The translations under genes and the position numbers were made by a program. Below, one piece after another: positions 8,473 to 18,297 of a stretch of DNA of 64,000 nucleotides. This DNA is from Fictibacillus terranigra. Its GTDB lineage: Bacteria > Bacillota > Bacilli > Bacillales > Fictibacillaceae. The stretch covers positions 1-64,000 of the forward strand of contig NZ_JAUHLN010000006.1 of the NCBI RefSeq assembly GCF_030412265.1, given 5' to 3'. The first letter of the stretch is position 1; each line of letters starts with the position of its first letter. Below the pieces are notes generated by a model, which worked only from the letters and a program-made list of their open reading frames with translations, was not told where the DNA came from and made no database searches.

Positions 8473-9672
8473 TTACACAGCTGCCTCTGCATTCTTTGAT
8501 GCTTCCTTTAAATAAGTGATAGCTGCTGCTCCCAATGTATTGGCCGCCACAAGCATGGCTCTTTCATCAATGTTAAATTTCGGATGATGATGTGGATACG
8601 TTTCACTCCAGTTTTCATCCTGTGCTCCTGTATAAAAGAACGTACCTTTCACATGCTCCAAATAATAGGCGAAATCCTCTCCGCCCATCTGCGGCTCACC
8701 TTCCACCACTTTCACAACCCCTGGAACATCCTGAGCGACTCGGGCTACAAACTCCGTCTCTTCTTTATGATTCACCACAGCAGGATATCCTCGTTTATAT
8801 GAAAAGCTATAGCCCGCATCAGCAGACAGGCACGTCCCTTTCACCACTCGTTCAATCTCACGCTCCATCAACGCTCTGACGTCTTCTTTAAACGTACGAA
8901 CGGTACCAGTAATCTTGGCTGTATCGGCAATAACGTTAAATGCGTTCACCGCTTCAAAAGCACCGACAGACAGGACAGCTGCATCCAGCGGATTGACCCG
9001 CCGGCTGACCAGCTGCTGCAGATTCATCACAAGCTGCGAACCGATCACTACTGCATCCTTTGTAAGGTGAGGCTGTGCCCCGTGACCGCCTTTTCCTTGA
9101 ATGACAATATCAAACTTGTCAGCTGCTGCCATAAATGGCCCGGTTCGGTGTTCGATGCAGCCAAAAGGTGTAACCGCCCAAAGATGGGTGCCAAAAATAA
9201 CGTCAACTCCATCCAGACAGCCATCCTCAATCATGGAAATCGCCCCACCAGGAGCAAGTTCTTCCGCATGCTGATGGATAAAAACGATCGTTCCTTCCAG
9301 CTCGTCCTTCAGGCGGTTCAGCACTTTAGCCAGGACAAGCAATGTGGCGGTATGACCATCATGTCCGCAGGCATGCATGACACCATCGACTTTTGATCTG
9401 TATTCCACGTCATTTTCTTCCTGAATGGGCAGGGCATCGAAATCCGCACGAAGCGCTACCGTTTTTCCCGGCTTGCCGCCGCGAAGCACAGCAACGACTC
9501 CTCTGCCCCCGACATTTCTGCGTACATCATGCCCCAATTCTTCATGATAGGCTGCGATATATTTAGGCGTTTCCACCTCTTCAAACGAAAGCTCAGGATT
9601 TTCATGCAGATGTCTGCGGATCTTCACCATTTCAGGATACAATTCTTTTAATCGGTCATATAATTTTTCCAC
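8473..9672 (-). CDS. M20 family amidohydrolase (N-acyl amino acid / hippurate type)
   Basis: The 399-residue product is a complete zinc-dependent M20D peptidase/amidohydrolase. HACGHDGHTA (metal-binding), HQHAEELAPGGA (catalytic Glu) and GGEDFAYYLE are present. Such enzymes remove acyl groups from amino acids or split small peptides in the cytosol. The start is GTG and overlaps the end of pcp by 25 bp, so it is part of the same operon. Its position as the last gene of a dipeptide operon suggests that it finishes the breakdown of imported, blocked peptides; the exact substrate is not visible. Confidence 0.88.
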   Translation of the reverse strand: MEKLYDRLKELYPEMVKIRRHLHENPELSFEEVETPKYIAAYHEELGHDVRRNVGGRGVVAVLRGGKPGKTVALRADFDALPIQEENDVEYRSKVDGVMHACGHDGHTATLLVLAKVLNRLKDELEGTIVFIHQHAEELAPGGAISMIEDGCLDGVDVIFGTHLWAVTPFGCIEHRTGPFMAAADKFDIVIQGKGGHGAQPHLTKDAVVIGSQLVMNLQQLVSRRVNPLDAAVLSVGAFEAVNAFNVIADTAKITGTVRTFKEDVRALMEREIERVVKGTCLSADAGYSFSYKRGYPAVVNHKEETEFVARVAQDVPGVVKVVEGEPQMGGEDFAYYLEHVKGTFFYTGAQDENWSETYPHHHPKFNIDERAMLVAANTLGAAAITYLKEASKNAEAAV

Positions 9673-10298
9673 TTCTGCTCATCTCCAGTTAATGTTTTAT
9701 CCAGTGAATCAATTACAATTTCAATAGCGTACAACAATGTTTCCTTTGGCCATCCCGAAATGGACCGGTCATTTACAGCCAGTTCATAGGACGGCGGAAC
9801 ATGAATGAAGCCGGCAGGTATTTCATGTTTTGATTTTTCCAAGTGATGCAGCATACTGTACATAACATGATTGCAAAGGTAGGCACCTGCAGTATTCGAT
9901 AACTCTGCCGGAATTCCTCTTTTATTCAGAATATTCACAAATTTTCTGACGGGAAGGGTCGAAAAAAAGGCGGCCGGTCCTCCATCAATAATTGGCTTGT
10001 CAGCCCTCTCTTCTCCACTATTATCGCTTGGTCCATCATTCACATTGATGGCAACTCGCTCAGGAGTCAGCCGGTTGCGCCCGGCCGCCAGGCCAAGCAT
10101 GATGACCGCATCGGGACGCAGTTCTTCGTAATAAGTAATCAGCTCATGAGCAGAGCTCCCGTATTCGACAGGCAGAACCTTCCCTCTTACCTGGTAGCTC
10201 CCCACCACATTGCCGTTCAATTGATGGGCAATATACTCGGTCGGATTAAAAGGATGGTTCAGGAAAGGTTCAAAACCTGTCAGAAGCAGTGTTTTCAA
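9648..10298 (-). CDS. pcp: pyroglutamyl-peptidase I (pyrrolidone-carboxylate peptidase)
   Basis: The C15 cysteine peptidase removes N-terminal pyroglutamate from peptides in the cytosol. The family signatures are LLTGFEPF at the N-terminus, GLAAGRNRLTPERVAINVND, the catalytic-Cys motif GAYLCNHVMY and the catalytic-His motif GFIHVPP. I choose a TTG start at 10298 (216 residues, beginning MKTLLLTGFEPF) because AAAGGAGG lies 8 nt upstream and family members begin here; an in-frame ATG at 10340 would add 14 unlikely residues. The gene overlaps the 3 prime end of the S9 peptidase gene and the 5 prime end of the M20 gene. Confidence 0.92.
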   Translation of the reverse strand: MKTLLLTGFEPFLNHPFNPTEYIAHQLNGNVVGSYQVRGKVLPVEYGSSAHELITYYEELRPDAVIMLGLAAGRNRLTPERVAINVNDGPSDNSGEERADKPIIDGGPAAFFSTLPVRKFVNILNKRGIPAELSNTAGAYLCNHVMYSMLHHLEKSKHEIPAGFIHVPPSYELAVNDRSISGWPKETLLYAIEIVIDSLDKTLTGDEQKWKNYMTD

Positions 10299-12276
10299 GC
10301 GTTGGACCTCCTTTGGACGCAACGTTCTCCAGCTGCTCATCGAACCAGTTCACAATATATTGAAGCCTAGCTACCCTCAACCCAGGGTCGCCATTCCGTG
10401 ACAGGTTATGATCAGCCTTCGGAAAACGGACAAATTTTACCGTTTTGTCCTGCTGTTTTAAAGCGATGAACAGCTGTTCTGCCTGTTCGACCGGGCAGCG
10501 GTAATCCTCTTCTCCGTGCAGGATGAGGAGAGGTGCTTCCATCCTGCTGCTAAGCCGCAATGGAGAATGATGCCATACCTTTTCAGGATCTTCGAAAAGA
10601 TGGTTTCCGATCTCCCATTTTGTAAAATAAAATCCGATATCGCTCACACCGTAGAAACTCAGCCAATTGGAAATGGAGCGCTGAGTGACAGCCGCTTTGA
10701 ATCTTGAAGTATGTCCGATGATCCAATTTGTCATAAAGCCGCCATAGCTTCCACCAGTAACGACAAGCTGTTCCGGATCGATGAAATCATAGTGTTCTAA
10801 AGCATGATTCAAAGCCGACATCAGATCTCGATAATCCCCGCCGCCGTAATCTCCCATGCAGGCTTTTACAAACTCCTGGCCATAACCGAAGCTCCCGCGC
10901 GGATTGCTGTACAAGATGATATAACCTGATGCCGCCAGAAGCTGCAGCTCATGGAAGAACGTATTGCCGTACATCGCATGCGGGCCGCCATGAATTTCAA
11001 GGACGAGCGGATATTTTTTACCTTCATCAAGCCTCGGAGGCTTCATCAGCCAGCTCTGGACAGAGCGGCCTTCATCATTTGTAAATCTGAATTCTTCAGG
11101 ATGGGAAAGTGCGATCTCAGACAGCACCGCTTTATTTACATCCGTAAGCCGCACCTCCTCAGCCAAATTGGAAAGCGACGCATAAAACAAATCACCCGGA
11201 ATGACCGGTGAACTTGCCGCAAAGACCGCGAAGTCATTCTCTGCATCAACCGTATAGCCATACAAATGACAATCTCTCTTCGTAACCTGAGCGACTTTTC
11301 CTTCAAGTGCGGCATAGTGCAGCGAAGAACACCCGTTTAAAGAGGCGATGAAATAGAGCCCGCTACCATTCTTGGACCATGCGGGCTTAGGTGCTGGATG
11401 TCCGTAGTGCATATCGCCTATGAGAGCATCACCGGCATGTTCATCAAAATTCCTGGTCAGACATAGCGTTTCTCCGCTATCCAGTTTTACGGCATACAAA
11501 TTACCGAGAGTTGCGCTGCCATACTCAAAAGTTTGGCCGCAATAGGCTAGGTATTCGCCATCTGCAGACCATACGGGATTGGTAAATGCTCCAGTTCCAT
11601 TGCTGACCGTTTTTTCTTCGCCTCCCAGCTGGCGGATCACCAGATCAGACGCATAGGAAACCGTATCATCGGCTGGCCGGCTCCTACAATAAGCAATCCT
11701 GTCGCCATTCGGTGACCATGCTGCATCGAAATGGTCGAAGGGCCCTGATGTCAGCTGCTTTTGAGTTCCCGTCTCCGAATGGATAAGAAAAAGTTGTGAA
11801 TATTCGCCTTTCAGCAGTCCTCTTCCATCTGCTTTGTATTGCAGCTCAGTCACTTCTAACGGCTGCAGCCTGTCACTTTCATCACTCTCTTTCTTTACTG
11901 TGATGGCCGCAAGCAATGACTTGCCGTCTGGGGACCAAACCGGGTTTGATGCTCCGCCATCACTTGATGTCAGCTGTTTGGCTTCCCCGCCTTCAGCAGA
12001 GATGATCCATATCTGTTTTTTGCCGGTGCGATCGGAGACAAAGGCAATCCGCTTGCCATCTGGTGACCACCTTGGATTAGAATCAATGTGGCTTCCGGTT
12101 GTCCATTGTACAGAAGCCCCTGAACTTAACGAGCAAATATAAAGATGAGATTCATAGTTTTTTTCTTTGTTGATCCTTTTTACAGTATAGACTACTCTCC
12201 CTCCGTCAGGAGAAACTTGAGGATCGCTTACAAATTTCAGCCGATATAAATCTTCTGCACGAATTCCACGTTTCAT
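10270..12276 (-). CDS. S9 family peptidase (YuxL-like acylaminoacyl/dipeptidyl peptidase)
   Basis: The 668-residue product has an N-terminal beta-propeller of PD40/WD40-like repeats (several copies of WSPDGKRIAF-type motifs in residues 1-370). An alpha/beta hydrolase domain follows. The catalytic Ser is in GGSYGG (Ser510), the Asp in HGEEDYRCP and the His in KADHNLSRNG. It is a cytosolic serine exopeptidase or oligopeptidase acting on short peptides, of the prolyl-oligopeptidase family. It lies in the dpp operon between a DUF3899 gene and pcp, which suggests that it degrades peptides brought in by the transporter. Confidence 0.9.
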   Translation of the reverse strand: MKRGIRAEDLYRLKFVSDPQVSPDGGRVVYTVKRINKEKNYESHLYICSLSSGASVQWTTGSHIDSNPRWSPDGKRIAFVSDRTGKKQIWIISAEGGEAKQLTSSDGGASNPVWSPDGKSLLAAITVKKESDESDRLQPLEVTELQYKADGRGLLKGEYSQLFLIHSETGTQKQLTSGPFDHFDAAWSPNGDRIAYCRSRPADDTVSYASDLVIRQLGGEEKTVSNGTGAFTNPVWSADGEYLAYCGQTFEYGSATLGNLYAVKLDSGETLCLTRNFDEHAGDALIGDMHYGHPAPKPAWSKNGSGLYFIASLNGCSSLHYAALEGKVAQVTKRDCHLYGYTVDAENDFAVFAASSPVIPGDLFYASLSNLAEEVRLTDVNKAVLSEIALSHPEEFRFTNDEGRSVQSWLMKPPRLDEGKKYPLVLEIHGGPHAMYGNTFFHELQLLAASGYIILYSNPRGSFGYGQEFVKACMGDYGGGDYRDLMSALNHALEHYDFIDPEQLVVTGGSYGGFMTNWIIGHTSRFKAAVTQRSISNWLSFYGVSDIGFYFTKWEIGNHLFEDPEKVWHHSPLRLSSRMEAPLLILHGEEDYRCPVEQAEQLFIALKQQDKTVKFVRFPKADHNLSRNGDPGLRVARLQYIVNWFDEQLENVASKGGPTLENTASDRF

Positions 12277-12301
12277 ATGGTTCCTTCTTTCTATTAAAAT
12301 G

Positions 12302-12658
12302 CTAATAAGCTAAGAAAAACAGCAGAACAGAGCAAGCGCTCAATCCCGTGCCCACACCTAAAAAAATAACCATCAGATAGGAAATGTTTCTCTTTTGCAA
12401 GGAAGCGGCTATTTCTTTTTCCGCCAAAGATACGGCACGATGCCTGCGAAAAGCAGCAGGATTTATTGCCTTTAATGTTTTTCTGAGCGGCTCTAAAAAG
12501 CCTGTACCCTGTATGACGGCACCAGCGCCTGCCATTAGAAACAGCAGCCCAAGCAAAAATGATTGATTGATAGCTTCTACACCCGTTATATCAAAAAGCA
12601 GCATGTATACCTTCCAGCCTCCTGCAGTCAAAAGCGCTGCTGCAATAAACCTCATCAT
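12302..12658 (-). CDS. small membrane protein, DUF3899-like
   Basis: The 118-residue product has three hydrophobic segments (about residues 3-20, 34-53 and 94-118) and a positively charged central loop (NPAAFRRHRAVSLAEKEIAASLQKR). This matches the size and layout of DUF3899 membrane proteins; the match is from memory and moderate. GGAGG precedes the ATG at 12658. It lies between the binding protein and the S9 peptidase in the dpp operon and might modulate the transporter, but that is only an inference from context. Confidence 0.6.
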   Translation of the reverse strand: MMRFIAAALLTAGGWKVYMLLFDITGVEAINQSFLLGLLFLMAGAGAVIQGTGFLEPLRKTLKAINPAAFRRHRAVSLAEKEIAASLQKRNISYLMVIFLGVGTGLSACSVLLFFLAY

Positions 12659-12683
12659 TGTCACCTCCGTCGAAGCAAAAGAG

Positions 12684-12717
12684 GAGGAGCCTGCCGCTAC
12701 AGCAGACGATCCTCCAT
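12684..12717 (-). terminator. hairpin after the peptide-binding protein gene
   Basis: On the minus strand GGAGGATCG pairs imperfectly with GGCTCCTCC and is followed by TCTTTTG. It is too weak for a full terminator; partial attenuation would set higher transcription of the upstream transporter genes than of the peptidases. Confidence 0.4.
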
Positions 12718-12721
12718 TTGG

Positions 12722-14344
12722 TTATTCAGAAACTTTTTCAGCCCAGCGGACATACGGATAACGGTTAACTGGATAGACGATTCCTTTGAACTTCTTGGAG
12801 GTCAGATAGTTGTTGGAGTAATAGTAGACGGGCAGAAAAGGAAGATCTTTCATCAATACATCTTCTGCCTGGTGAAGCAGCTCCATTCGTTTGCCTTCAT
12901 TCTGTTCTTTTTTAGATTGGGCGAGCAGCTGATCATATTTTGGATTGACCCAGTTTGTTCTGTTGTTTGGGCTGTCCCCCAAGTAGTAGTCAAGGATTGG
13001 TGTCGGATCTACGTAGATGCCGATCCATCCCATACGCGCCATCTGGAAGTTCTTTTGTTTAGTCGTGTCCAAGTATGTTTTCCATTCCTGGTTCGTTAAT
13101 TTCACATCGACGCCTAAGTTCTTTTTCAGCATTTCCTGAACCGCTTCGGCGGTCTTTTTATGGCTTTCAAGAGTATTATACGTCAGTTCCGTTTCCGGGA
13201 ACTTGCTCCATCCTTCTTCCTTCATCGCTTCTTTAATCAGCTGTTTGGCTTTTTTTACATCCTCTGTAAAATATTTTTCATGTTCTTTTCTAAAGTCTTT
13301 GCCGTTCACTTCCGCTCCATAAGGTACGAAGCCCATTGCAGGTTTTTCACCTGCTTGTGTAATTTTATCCGTAATCATCTTACGGTCGATCGCCAGGTTA
13401 AAGGCTTCTCGGACTTTTTGGTTATTAAACGGTTCTTTTCCGATATTGAACATATACATGTACGTTCCGAAGTATGGGGTGACTTTATATTCCTTGTTGT
13501 CTTTTTCCTGAGCAATGACATCTGATGGAAGGGTTTGGATCAGATCAAGTTCACCTGATTTGTACATTTGATAATAGGTGGTGGCATCGTTCACCATCTT
13601 CCACGTCACCTTCTCCATTTTCACATCGTCTTTTCCATAGTAATTTTTGTTCTTCTCAATGGCGACGGAACGGTTATGCTTCCATTCTGTTAACTTGTAG
13701 GGCCCGTTGCTGACATAATCTTTTGCTTCTCCTGCCCAGTTCTTATTACCTTCCGCAGCCTCTTTTTTGACAGGGTAGTAGACCCAGAAGGAGAGAAGCT
13801 TTTCGATGAAGCTGGTTGGGGCCGCGAGCTCAACCTGAAGGGTTTTGTCGTCAAGAGCCTTTACGCCCACATCTGCGGCTGAACCTTTCCCTTTGTTGTA
13901 CGCCTCTGCACCTTTTATGTAATACATATAAAAAGCAAAAGAGCTTCCTGTTTTCGGATCGAGCACATGCTTCCACGCATATTCAAAATCACCTGCAGTT
14001 ACAGGATCTCCATCAGACCATTCTGCATCGTCGCGGAGTTTAAACGTATAGACCTTCTTATCGGCCGATACTTTTACGTCTTTCGCCAGGCCTTTGACTG
14101 AATCCCCGCTCTTGTTTTTCATGTACAGCCCTTCGTATAAGTGATCGAGAATCCAGCCTGACGTCGTATCTGTTGCAAGTGCAGGATCAAGAGAAGGCGG
14201 CTCACTCAGCGCGTTTAACGTGATTTCCTGCTTCACTCCTTCAGTAGATGAGGTTTTGCTTCCACCAGAGCATGCAGAAAGCACGGACAAAATAAGGATG
14301 AAAACCAATAGACCTGCAAACCGTTTATTCCATGTTATCGACAT
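12722..14344 (-). CDS. dppE: peptide ABC transporter substrate-binding lipoprotein (OppA/DppE type)
   Basis: The 540-residue product has a lipoprotein signal with lipobox LSAC (Cys25) and the SBP-family-5 fold, with EPPSLDPALATDTTSGWILDHLYEGL and the DDAEWSDGDPVTAGDFEYAWKH region. It captures di- or oligopeptides outside the membrane and delivers them to the dpp permeases. The motif YVSNGPYKLTEWKHN is typical of OppA/DppE. It is the last transporter gene of the operon, after two ATPases, an order different from dppABCDE of B. subtilis only by the extra ATPase. Confidence 0.92.
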   Translation of the reverse strand: MSITWNKRFAGLLVFILILSVLSACSGGSKTSSTEGVKQEITLNALSEPPSLDPALATDTTSGWILDHLYEGLYMKNKSGDSVKGLAKDVKVSADKKVYTFKLRDDAEWSDGDPVTAGDFEYAWKHVLDPKTGSSFAFYMYYIKGAEAYNKGKGSAADVGVKALDDKTLQVELAAPTSFIEKLLSFWVYYPVKKEAAEGNKNWAGEAKDYVSNGPYKLTEWKHNRSVAIEKNKNYYGKDDVKMEKVTWKMVNDATTYYQMYKSGELDLIQTLPSDVIAQEKDNKEYKVTPYFGTYMYMFNIGKEPFNNQKVREAFNLAIDRKMITDKITQAGEKPAMGFVPYGAEVNGKDFRKEHEKYFTEDVKKAKQLIKEAMKEEGWSKFPETELTYNTLESHKKTAEAVQEMLKKNLGVDVKLTNQEWKTYLDTTKQKNFQMARMGWIGIYVDPTPILDYYLGDSPNNRTNWVNPKYDQLLAQSKKEQNEGKRMELLHQAEDVLMKDLPFLPVYYYSNNYLTSKKFKGIVYPVNRYPYVRWAEKVSE

Positions 14345-14363
14345 AATCCTATACCCCCGTTTT

Positions 14364-15314
14364 TTAATATAAGTGACAAGCTGCCCAATGCTGTGGCCTT
14401 ACTTCCTTCCATTCCGGCACCGCACTTGCGCATACATCCATAGCATGCGGGCAGCGTGTCCTGAAGCGGCAGCCGGATGGCGGAGAGATCGGGCTTGGCG
14501 GATCGCCCTTTAAAATGATCCTTTCCCTTTTCGATCCTTTTGACGTTGAAGGAACAGGGATCGCCGAGAGAAGCGCCTGAGTGTAAGGATGCAGCGGTTC
14601 ACTGAACAGATCACCGCTGTCCGCCAGTTCCATAAAGCCGCCCAGGTACATCACACCGATCCTGTCGCTAATATGCTTCACCATGCCAAGGTCATGGGCA
14701 ATGAAAAGAAAGGTAAGCCCCAAATCACGCTGCAGGTCTTCCATTAGGTTAACGACCTGCGCCTGAATGGATACATCAAGAGCGGAGATGGGTTCATCCG
14801 CTACAATAAATTTTGGTTCTACCGCTAACGCACGGGCGATGCCAATTCTTTGTCGCTGCCCACCGCTGAATTCATGCGGATAACGTTTTGCATGTTCGGC
14901 ATGGAGCCCTACCCTTTCAAGCAGAGTGCAGATGCGATCCATCCGTTCTTTTCCGGACGCAAGCCTGTGGGCATCAATGCCTTCACCGATAATGTCGCCC
15001 ACTTTCATTCTTGGATTGAGGGAAGCATGAGGATCCTGAAAGATCATTTGGACAATGCGGTTGTAGTTCTTTCTTTCCTTTTTGTTTAGATTCCTGACGT
15101 CTTTTCCTTCAAAAAGCAGTTTTCCGCCTGTTGGTTCATTAAGTCCGACAATTGTTCTTCCAAGCGTTGATTTCCCGCTTCCGCTCTCTCCGACAAGACC
15201 CAATGTTTCTCCTTTTTTCACAGAAAAGGTAACTTCATCGACCGCTTTTAACGCCTGCTTACCGACTTTAAAATATTTCTTCAGGTTTTCCACTTCCAGC
15301 ATGGCTTCTGTCAT
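14364..15314 (-). CDS. dppF: peptide ABC transporter ATP-binding protein (OppF/DppF type)
   Basis: The product is a nucleotide-binding subunit with Walker A GESGSGKST, signature LSGGQ-like FSGGQRQRIGIARAL, Walker B FIVADEPIS and the C-terminal oligopeptide-transporter zinc/iron-like motif CRFRTRCPHAMDVC. I choose ATG 15314 (316 residues) because GGGAGGG is 7 nt upstream and this start overlaps the stop of dppD as ATGA. An in-frame ATG 66 bp upstream lies inside dppD and is less likely. It works as a heterodimer with DppD. Confidence 0.92.
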   Translation of the reverse strand: MTEAMLEVENLKKYFKVGKQALKAVDEVTFSVKKGETLGLVGESGSGKSTLGRTIVGLNEPTGGKLLFEGKDVRNLNKKERKNYNRIVQMIFQDPHASLNPRMKVGDIIGEGIDAHRLASGKERMDRICTLLERVGLHAEHAKRYPHEFSGGQRQRIGIARALAVEPKFIVADEPISALDVSIQAQVVNLMEDLQRDLGLTFLFIAHDLGMVKHISDRIGVMYLGGFMELADSGDLFSEPLHPYTQALLSAIPVPSTSKGSKRERIILKGDPPSPISPPSGCRFRTRCPHAMDVCASAVPEWKEVRPQHWAACHLY

Positions 15315-16330
15315 GTGCCGTCCCTCCCTGCTGCCGCAAATTCGGCCACTTTTGGCGCCCTCGGATCGTTCAGCCAGCATCTGGAGTGATGTCCGTTCTC
15401 CGTTTCAAATGATTCCGGCATTTCCTGTACACATATCTCCATCGCGTAATTGCATCTGGCCGCGAACGGGCATCCGGCTGGCGGAGCATAAAGGTCCGGC
15501 GGCGTGCCTTCGATGGGAATCAGCCGTTCCTTTTCGGCGGTTTCATAGTTTGGCAGAGAGTTCAGCAGACCTAGAGTATAAGGATGTTTAGGATGTTCTA
15601 AAATATCTTCGGCTGTCCCGCTCTCTACGACAATCCCTGCATACATGACGATTACCTTTTGAGCCATCTCTGCCACAACGCCAAGATCATGGGTAATGAG
15701 CATGATAGAGGTGCCTAGCTTCTGCTGAAGATCTTTCATTAAATCCAGAATTTGAGCCTGAATGGTTACATCAAGAGCCGTTGTGGGTTCATCGGCAATG
15801 AGCAATTTGGGATCACACGCCAGTGCGACGGCGATCAGAACGCGCTGCCTCATGCCTCCGCTTAGCTCATGGGGATACTGATCATATCGGGCCTCCGGAT
15901 TCGGGATTCCAACCATTTTTAAAAGTTCAAGAGCCCTGCCTTTCGCTTTTCTTTTGTCCAGCCCTTTATGCTTAATGATTCCTTCCGCAATTTGATGTCC
16001 AATCTTCATGGTAGGATTGAGGGATGTCATCGGATCCTGAAACACCATGCTGATTTGTGAGCCCTTCAGCCGCTTCATCTTATTGGCTGAAAGCTTTAAG
16101 AGATCATTTCCTTCAAAAACTATGGAGCCTTCCTTAATGCTGCATCCCCTTTTGGGAAGGAGCTTCATGATTGCCTGTGCAGTAACGGATTTTCCGCATC
16201 CGCTCTCTCCGACGACGGCCAAAACTTCGCCGTGCTCAATATGAAAGCTTACGCCCCTGACTGCCTGTACTTCGCCTCCATGCGAGCGGAACGAAACCTT
16301 TAACTTCTCGACTTCCAATAAATTCCCCAT
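15311..16330 (-). CDS. dppD: peptide ABC transporter ATP-binding protein (OppD/DppD type)
   Basis: The product (339 residues from ATG 16330, preceded by AGGAGGG) has Walker A GESGCGKSV, signature LSGGMRQRVLIAVAL, Walker B LLIADEPTT and the C-terminal cysteine motif CPFAARCNYAMEIC, all typical of DppD/OppD. Its 3 prime end overlaps dppF by 4 bp. It powers import through the DppB-DppC channel. Confidence 0.93.
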   Translation of the reverse strand: MGNLLEVEKLKVSFRSHGGEVQAVRGVSFHIEHGEVLAVVGESGCGKSVTAQAIMKLLPKRGCSIKEGSIVFEGNDLLKLSANKMKRLKGSQISMVFQDPMTSLNPTMKIGHQIAEGIIKHKGLDKRKAKGRALELLKMVGIPNPEARYDQYPHELSGGMRQRVLIAVALACDPKLLIADEPTTALDVTIQAQILDLMKDLQQKLGTSIMLITHDLGVVAEMAQKVIVMYAGIVVESGTAEDILEHPKHPYTLGLLNSLPNYETAEKERLIPIEGTPPDLYAPPAGCPFAARCNYAMEICVQEMPESFETENGHHSRCWLNDPRAPKVAEFAAAGRDGT

Positions 16331-16340
16331 CGTCTCCCTC

Positions 16341-17288
16341 CTAATCTTTCGTATGGTGCGGATCAAGCGCATCCTGCAGCCCATCACCAAACACGTTAAA
16401 CGCAAACATGGTCAATGAAATGAGGAACCCTGGAAAAAACAGCCTCCACCATTGTCCGCTCAAAATGACACCGAGCGCATCGTTAGCCATCGTTCCCCAG
16501 CTCGCGATCGGTGCCTGGACACCAAGTCCGATGAAGCTCAGAAAAGCTTCGGCAAAAATGGCCTGCGGAATCGTGAACGTAAGGTTGACAATGATGATGC
16601 CGAGCATATTTGGGAACAGATGGTTAAAAATGATGGTACTGTGAGACGTTCCGAGCTTTTGTGCTGCGGATACAAACTCCTGTTGTTTAATCTGAAGGAT
16701 TTGGCCCCTTACCACTCTTGCCATTGACACCCAGCCTGTTATGGAAAGAGCAATGATGATCGTCCATAAACCAGGCTTCATAACGACGAGAAGCAAAATA
16801 ACGACAAGCAGGTAAGGGATGCTGTATAGAATTTCAACGAGCCTCATCAACAGGCTGTCCACACGGTCTCCGATTCTGCCCCGGCCAGCCATGTATCCCG
16901 ATATTCCTCCGACAAGAAGCCCGATGACGAGGTCAATGAGAGCGGCAGCAACACCAATGGTGAGCGAAATCCTGGCTCCATACCATGTTCTGGCCCACAT
17001 GTCCCGTCCAAGATCATCGGTTCCGAACCAATGCTTTGCACCGGGAGGAAGGTTACCGTCAGCAAGGCTCTGATCCGAATAGCTGTAAGGAACCATCTTT
17101 GGTCCGAAAAGAGCAAAAATAAGGATGAACAATAAGATTATGGCGCCGGTCAAAGCCAGCTTGTTCTTTACTACCCTTCTGATGCTCTCTTTTGCCTGGC
17201 TGACACTCGGACGTTTTATATCATCATTTCGCATCCGGTCTTTCTGAAGCGGCCGGAAGAGTGTGTCTTGAGATGCTTTTTCCAGCAT
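16341..17288 (-). CDS. dppC: peptide ABC transporter permease (DppC/OppC type)
   Basis: This 315-residue permease has an N-terminal hydrophilic stretch, then six hydrophobic segments and the cytoplasmic EAA-type loop QEFVSAAQKLGTSHSTIIFNHLFPN. GTDDLGRDMWARTWYGARISL is the family hallmark of the periplasmic-facing loop. GGGGGGA precedes the ATG, and the gene starts 1 bp after dppB ends. It is the partner of DppB in the membrane. Confidence 0.93.
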   Translation of the reverse strand: MLEKASQDTLFRPLQKDRMRNDDIKRPSVSQAKESIRRVVKNKLALTGAIILLFILIFALFGPKMVPYSYSDQSLADGNLPPGAKHWFGTDDLGRDMWARTWYGARISLTIGVAAALIDLVIGLLVGGISGYMAGRGRIGDRVDSLLMRLVEILYSIPYLLVVILLLVVMKPGLWTIIIALSITGWVSMARVVRGQILQIKQQEFVSAAQKLGTSHSTIIFNHLFPNMLGIIIVNLTFTIPQAIFAEAFLSFIGLGVQAPIASWGTMANDALGVILSGQWWRLFFPGFLISLTMFAFNVFGDGLQDALDPHHTKD

Positions 17289-17289
17289 G

Positions 17290-18216
17290 TCAGTCCCCCC
17301 TGCTCGTTAGTTTGATTCGCGGATCAATGAGCCTGTACGACAGATCGATCAAAAAAAGTGTCACGATCAATACAACACTGAAAAATATCGTCGTCCCCAG
17401 AATAACCGGATAATCACGGTTAAAAATGCTGTCCACAAAATATTTGCCGAGGCCTGGTATGGCAAATATTTTTTCGATGACAAATGTTCCGGTGAGAAGA
17501 TGTGCGACGAGCGGTCCCATAAAGGAGATGACCGGTATCACCGCGTTACGGATCCCATGCTTTACAATAATGCCTGCAGTACCCAATCCTTTGGCATCGG
17601 CTGTTTTCATGTAGTTCTGCTTCAAAACTTCAAGCATGCTGGAACGTGTAAACCTGGCGATGATTGCCAGGGGCCCGGCTGCAAGCGCCACAGATGGCAG
17701 GATGGTATGCTGCCACGTCCCCCATGAAGCAACCGGCAGCATTCCCCACTTTACCGCGAAAAATTTGATTAAAAGCGGCGCCAATATAAAGCTTGGAATG
17801 GAGATTCCGAGAATGGCTACGGCCATGGCACCGTAATCTATGGTACGGTTATGAAAAAGCGAGGCAATAATTCCAAGCGCCATTCCAAAGACAATCGCTA
17901 TGACCAGCGCCTGAAATCCCAGCAATGCCGAAGCCGGCAGACCTTCGGCAATCAGCGTATTCACATCTCTTGTCTCCGATTCGATCGACGGTCCAAGATC
18001 AAAGGATGCAAGATTCTTCAAATACAGTACATATTGAACCGGCAGCGGCTGATCGAGGTTAAATTTTGCACGCATGTTATTCAGCACTTCTTCTGGAAGA
18101 ACATCTGAGTCAGAGGCAAATGGGTCCCCAGGAATTGCGTGCATGACCACAAACGTCAGCGTTGTTATCACCCAGATGGTCAGCAGCATCGTTAACAGTC
18201 GTTTTACAATGTACAT
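17290..18216 (-). CDS. dppB: peptide ABC transporter permease (DppB/OppB type)
   Basis: The 308-residue permease starts YIVKRLLTMLLTIWVITTLTF and has the FNLDQPLPVQYVLYLKN segment and the EAA loop QNYMKTADAKGLGTAGIIVKHGIRNAVIP, typical of DppB/OppB. ATG 18216 follows GGAGGG by 6 nt; an in-frame TTG just upstream is less likely. It is the second gene of the dpp operon, 80 bp downstream of dppA. Confidence 0.93.
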   Translation of the reverse strand: MYIVKRLLTMLLTIWVITTLTFVVMHAIPGDPFASDSDVLPEEVLNNMRAKFNLDQPLPVQYVLYLKNLASFDLGPSIESETRDVNTLIAEGLPASALLGFQALVIAIVFGMALGIIASLFHNRTIDYGAMAVAILGISIPSFILAPLLIKFFAVKWGMLPVASWGTWQHTILPSVALAAGPLAIIARFTRSSMLEVLKQNYMKTADAKGLGTAGIIVKHGIRNAVIPVISFMGPLVAHLLTGTFVIEKIFAIPGLGKYFVDSIFNRDYPVILGTTIFFSVVLIVTLFLIDLSYRLIDPRIKLTSRGD

Positions 18217-18297
18217 CAACTTCCCTCCTTCTTTTTAAGAAAGCGCAAGTGCCCACAACGAGCGCTAAGAGCAGGTCATCCCTATGATGCCGGCCGG

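Noticed and set aside
12563-13099. 178-codon plus-strand frame
   Set aside because: It lies opposite the DUF3899 and dppE genes, has no ribosome binding site and its product has low-complexity composition typical of an antisense shadow.
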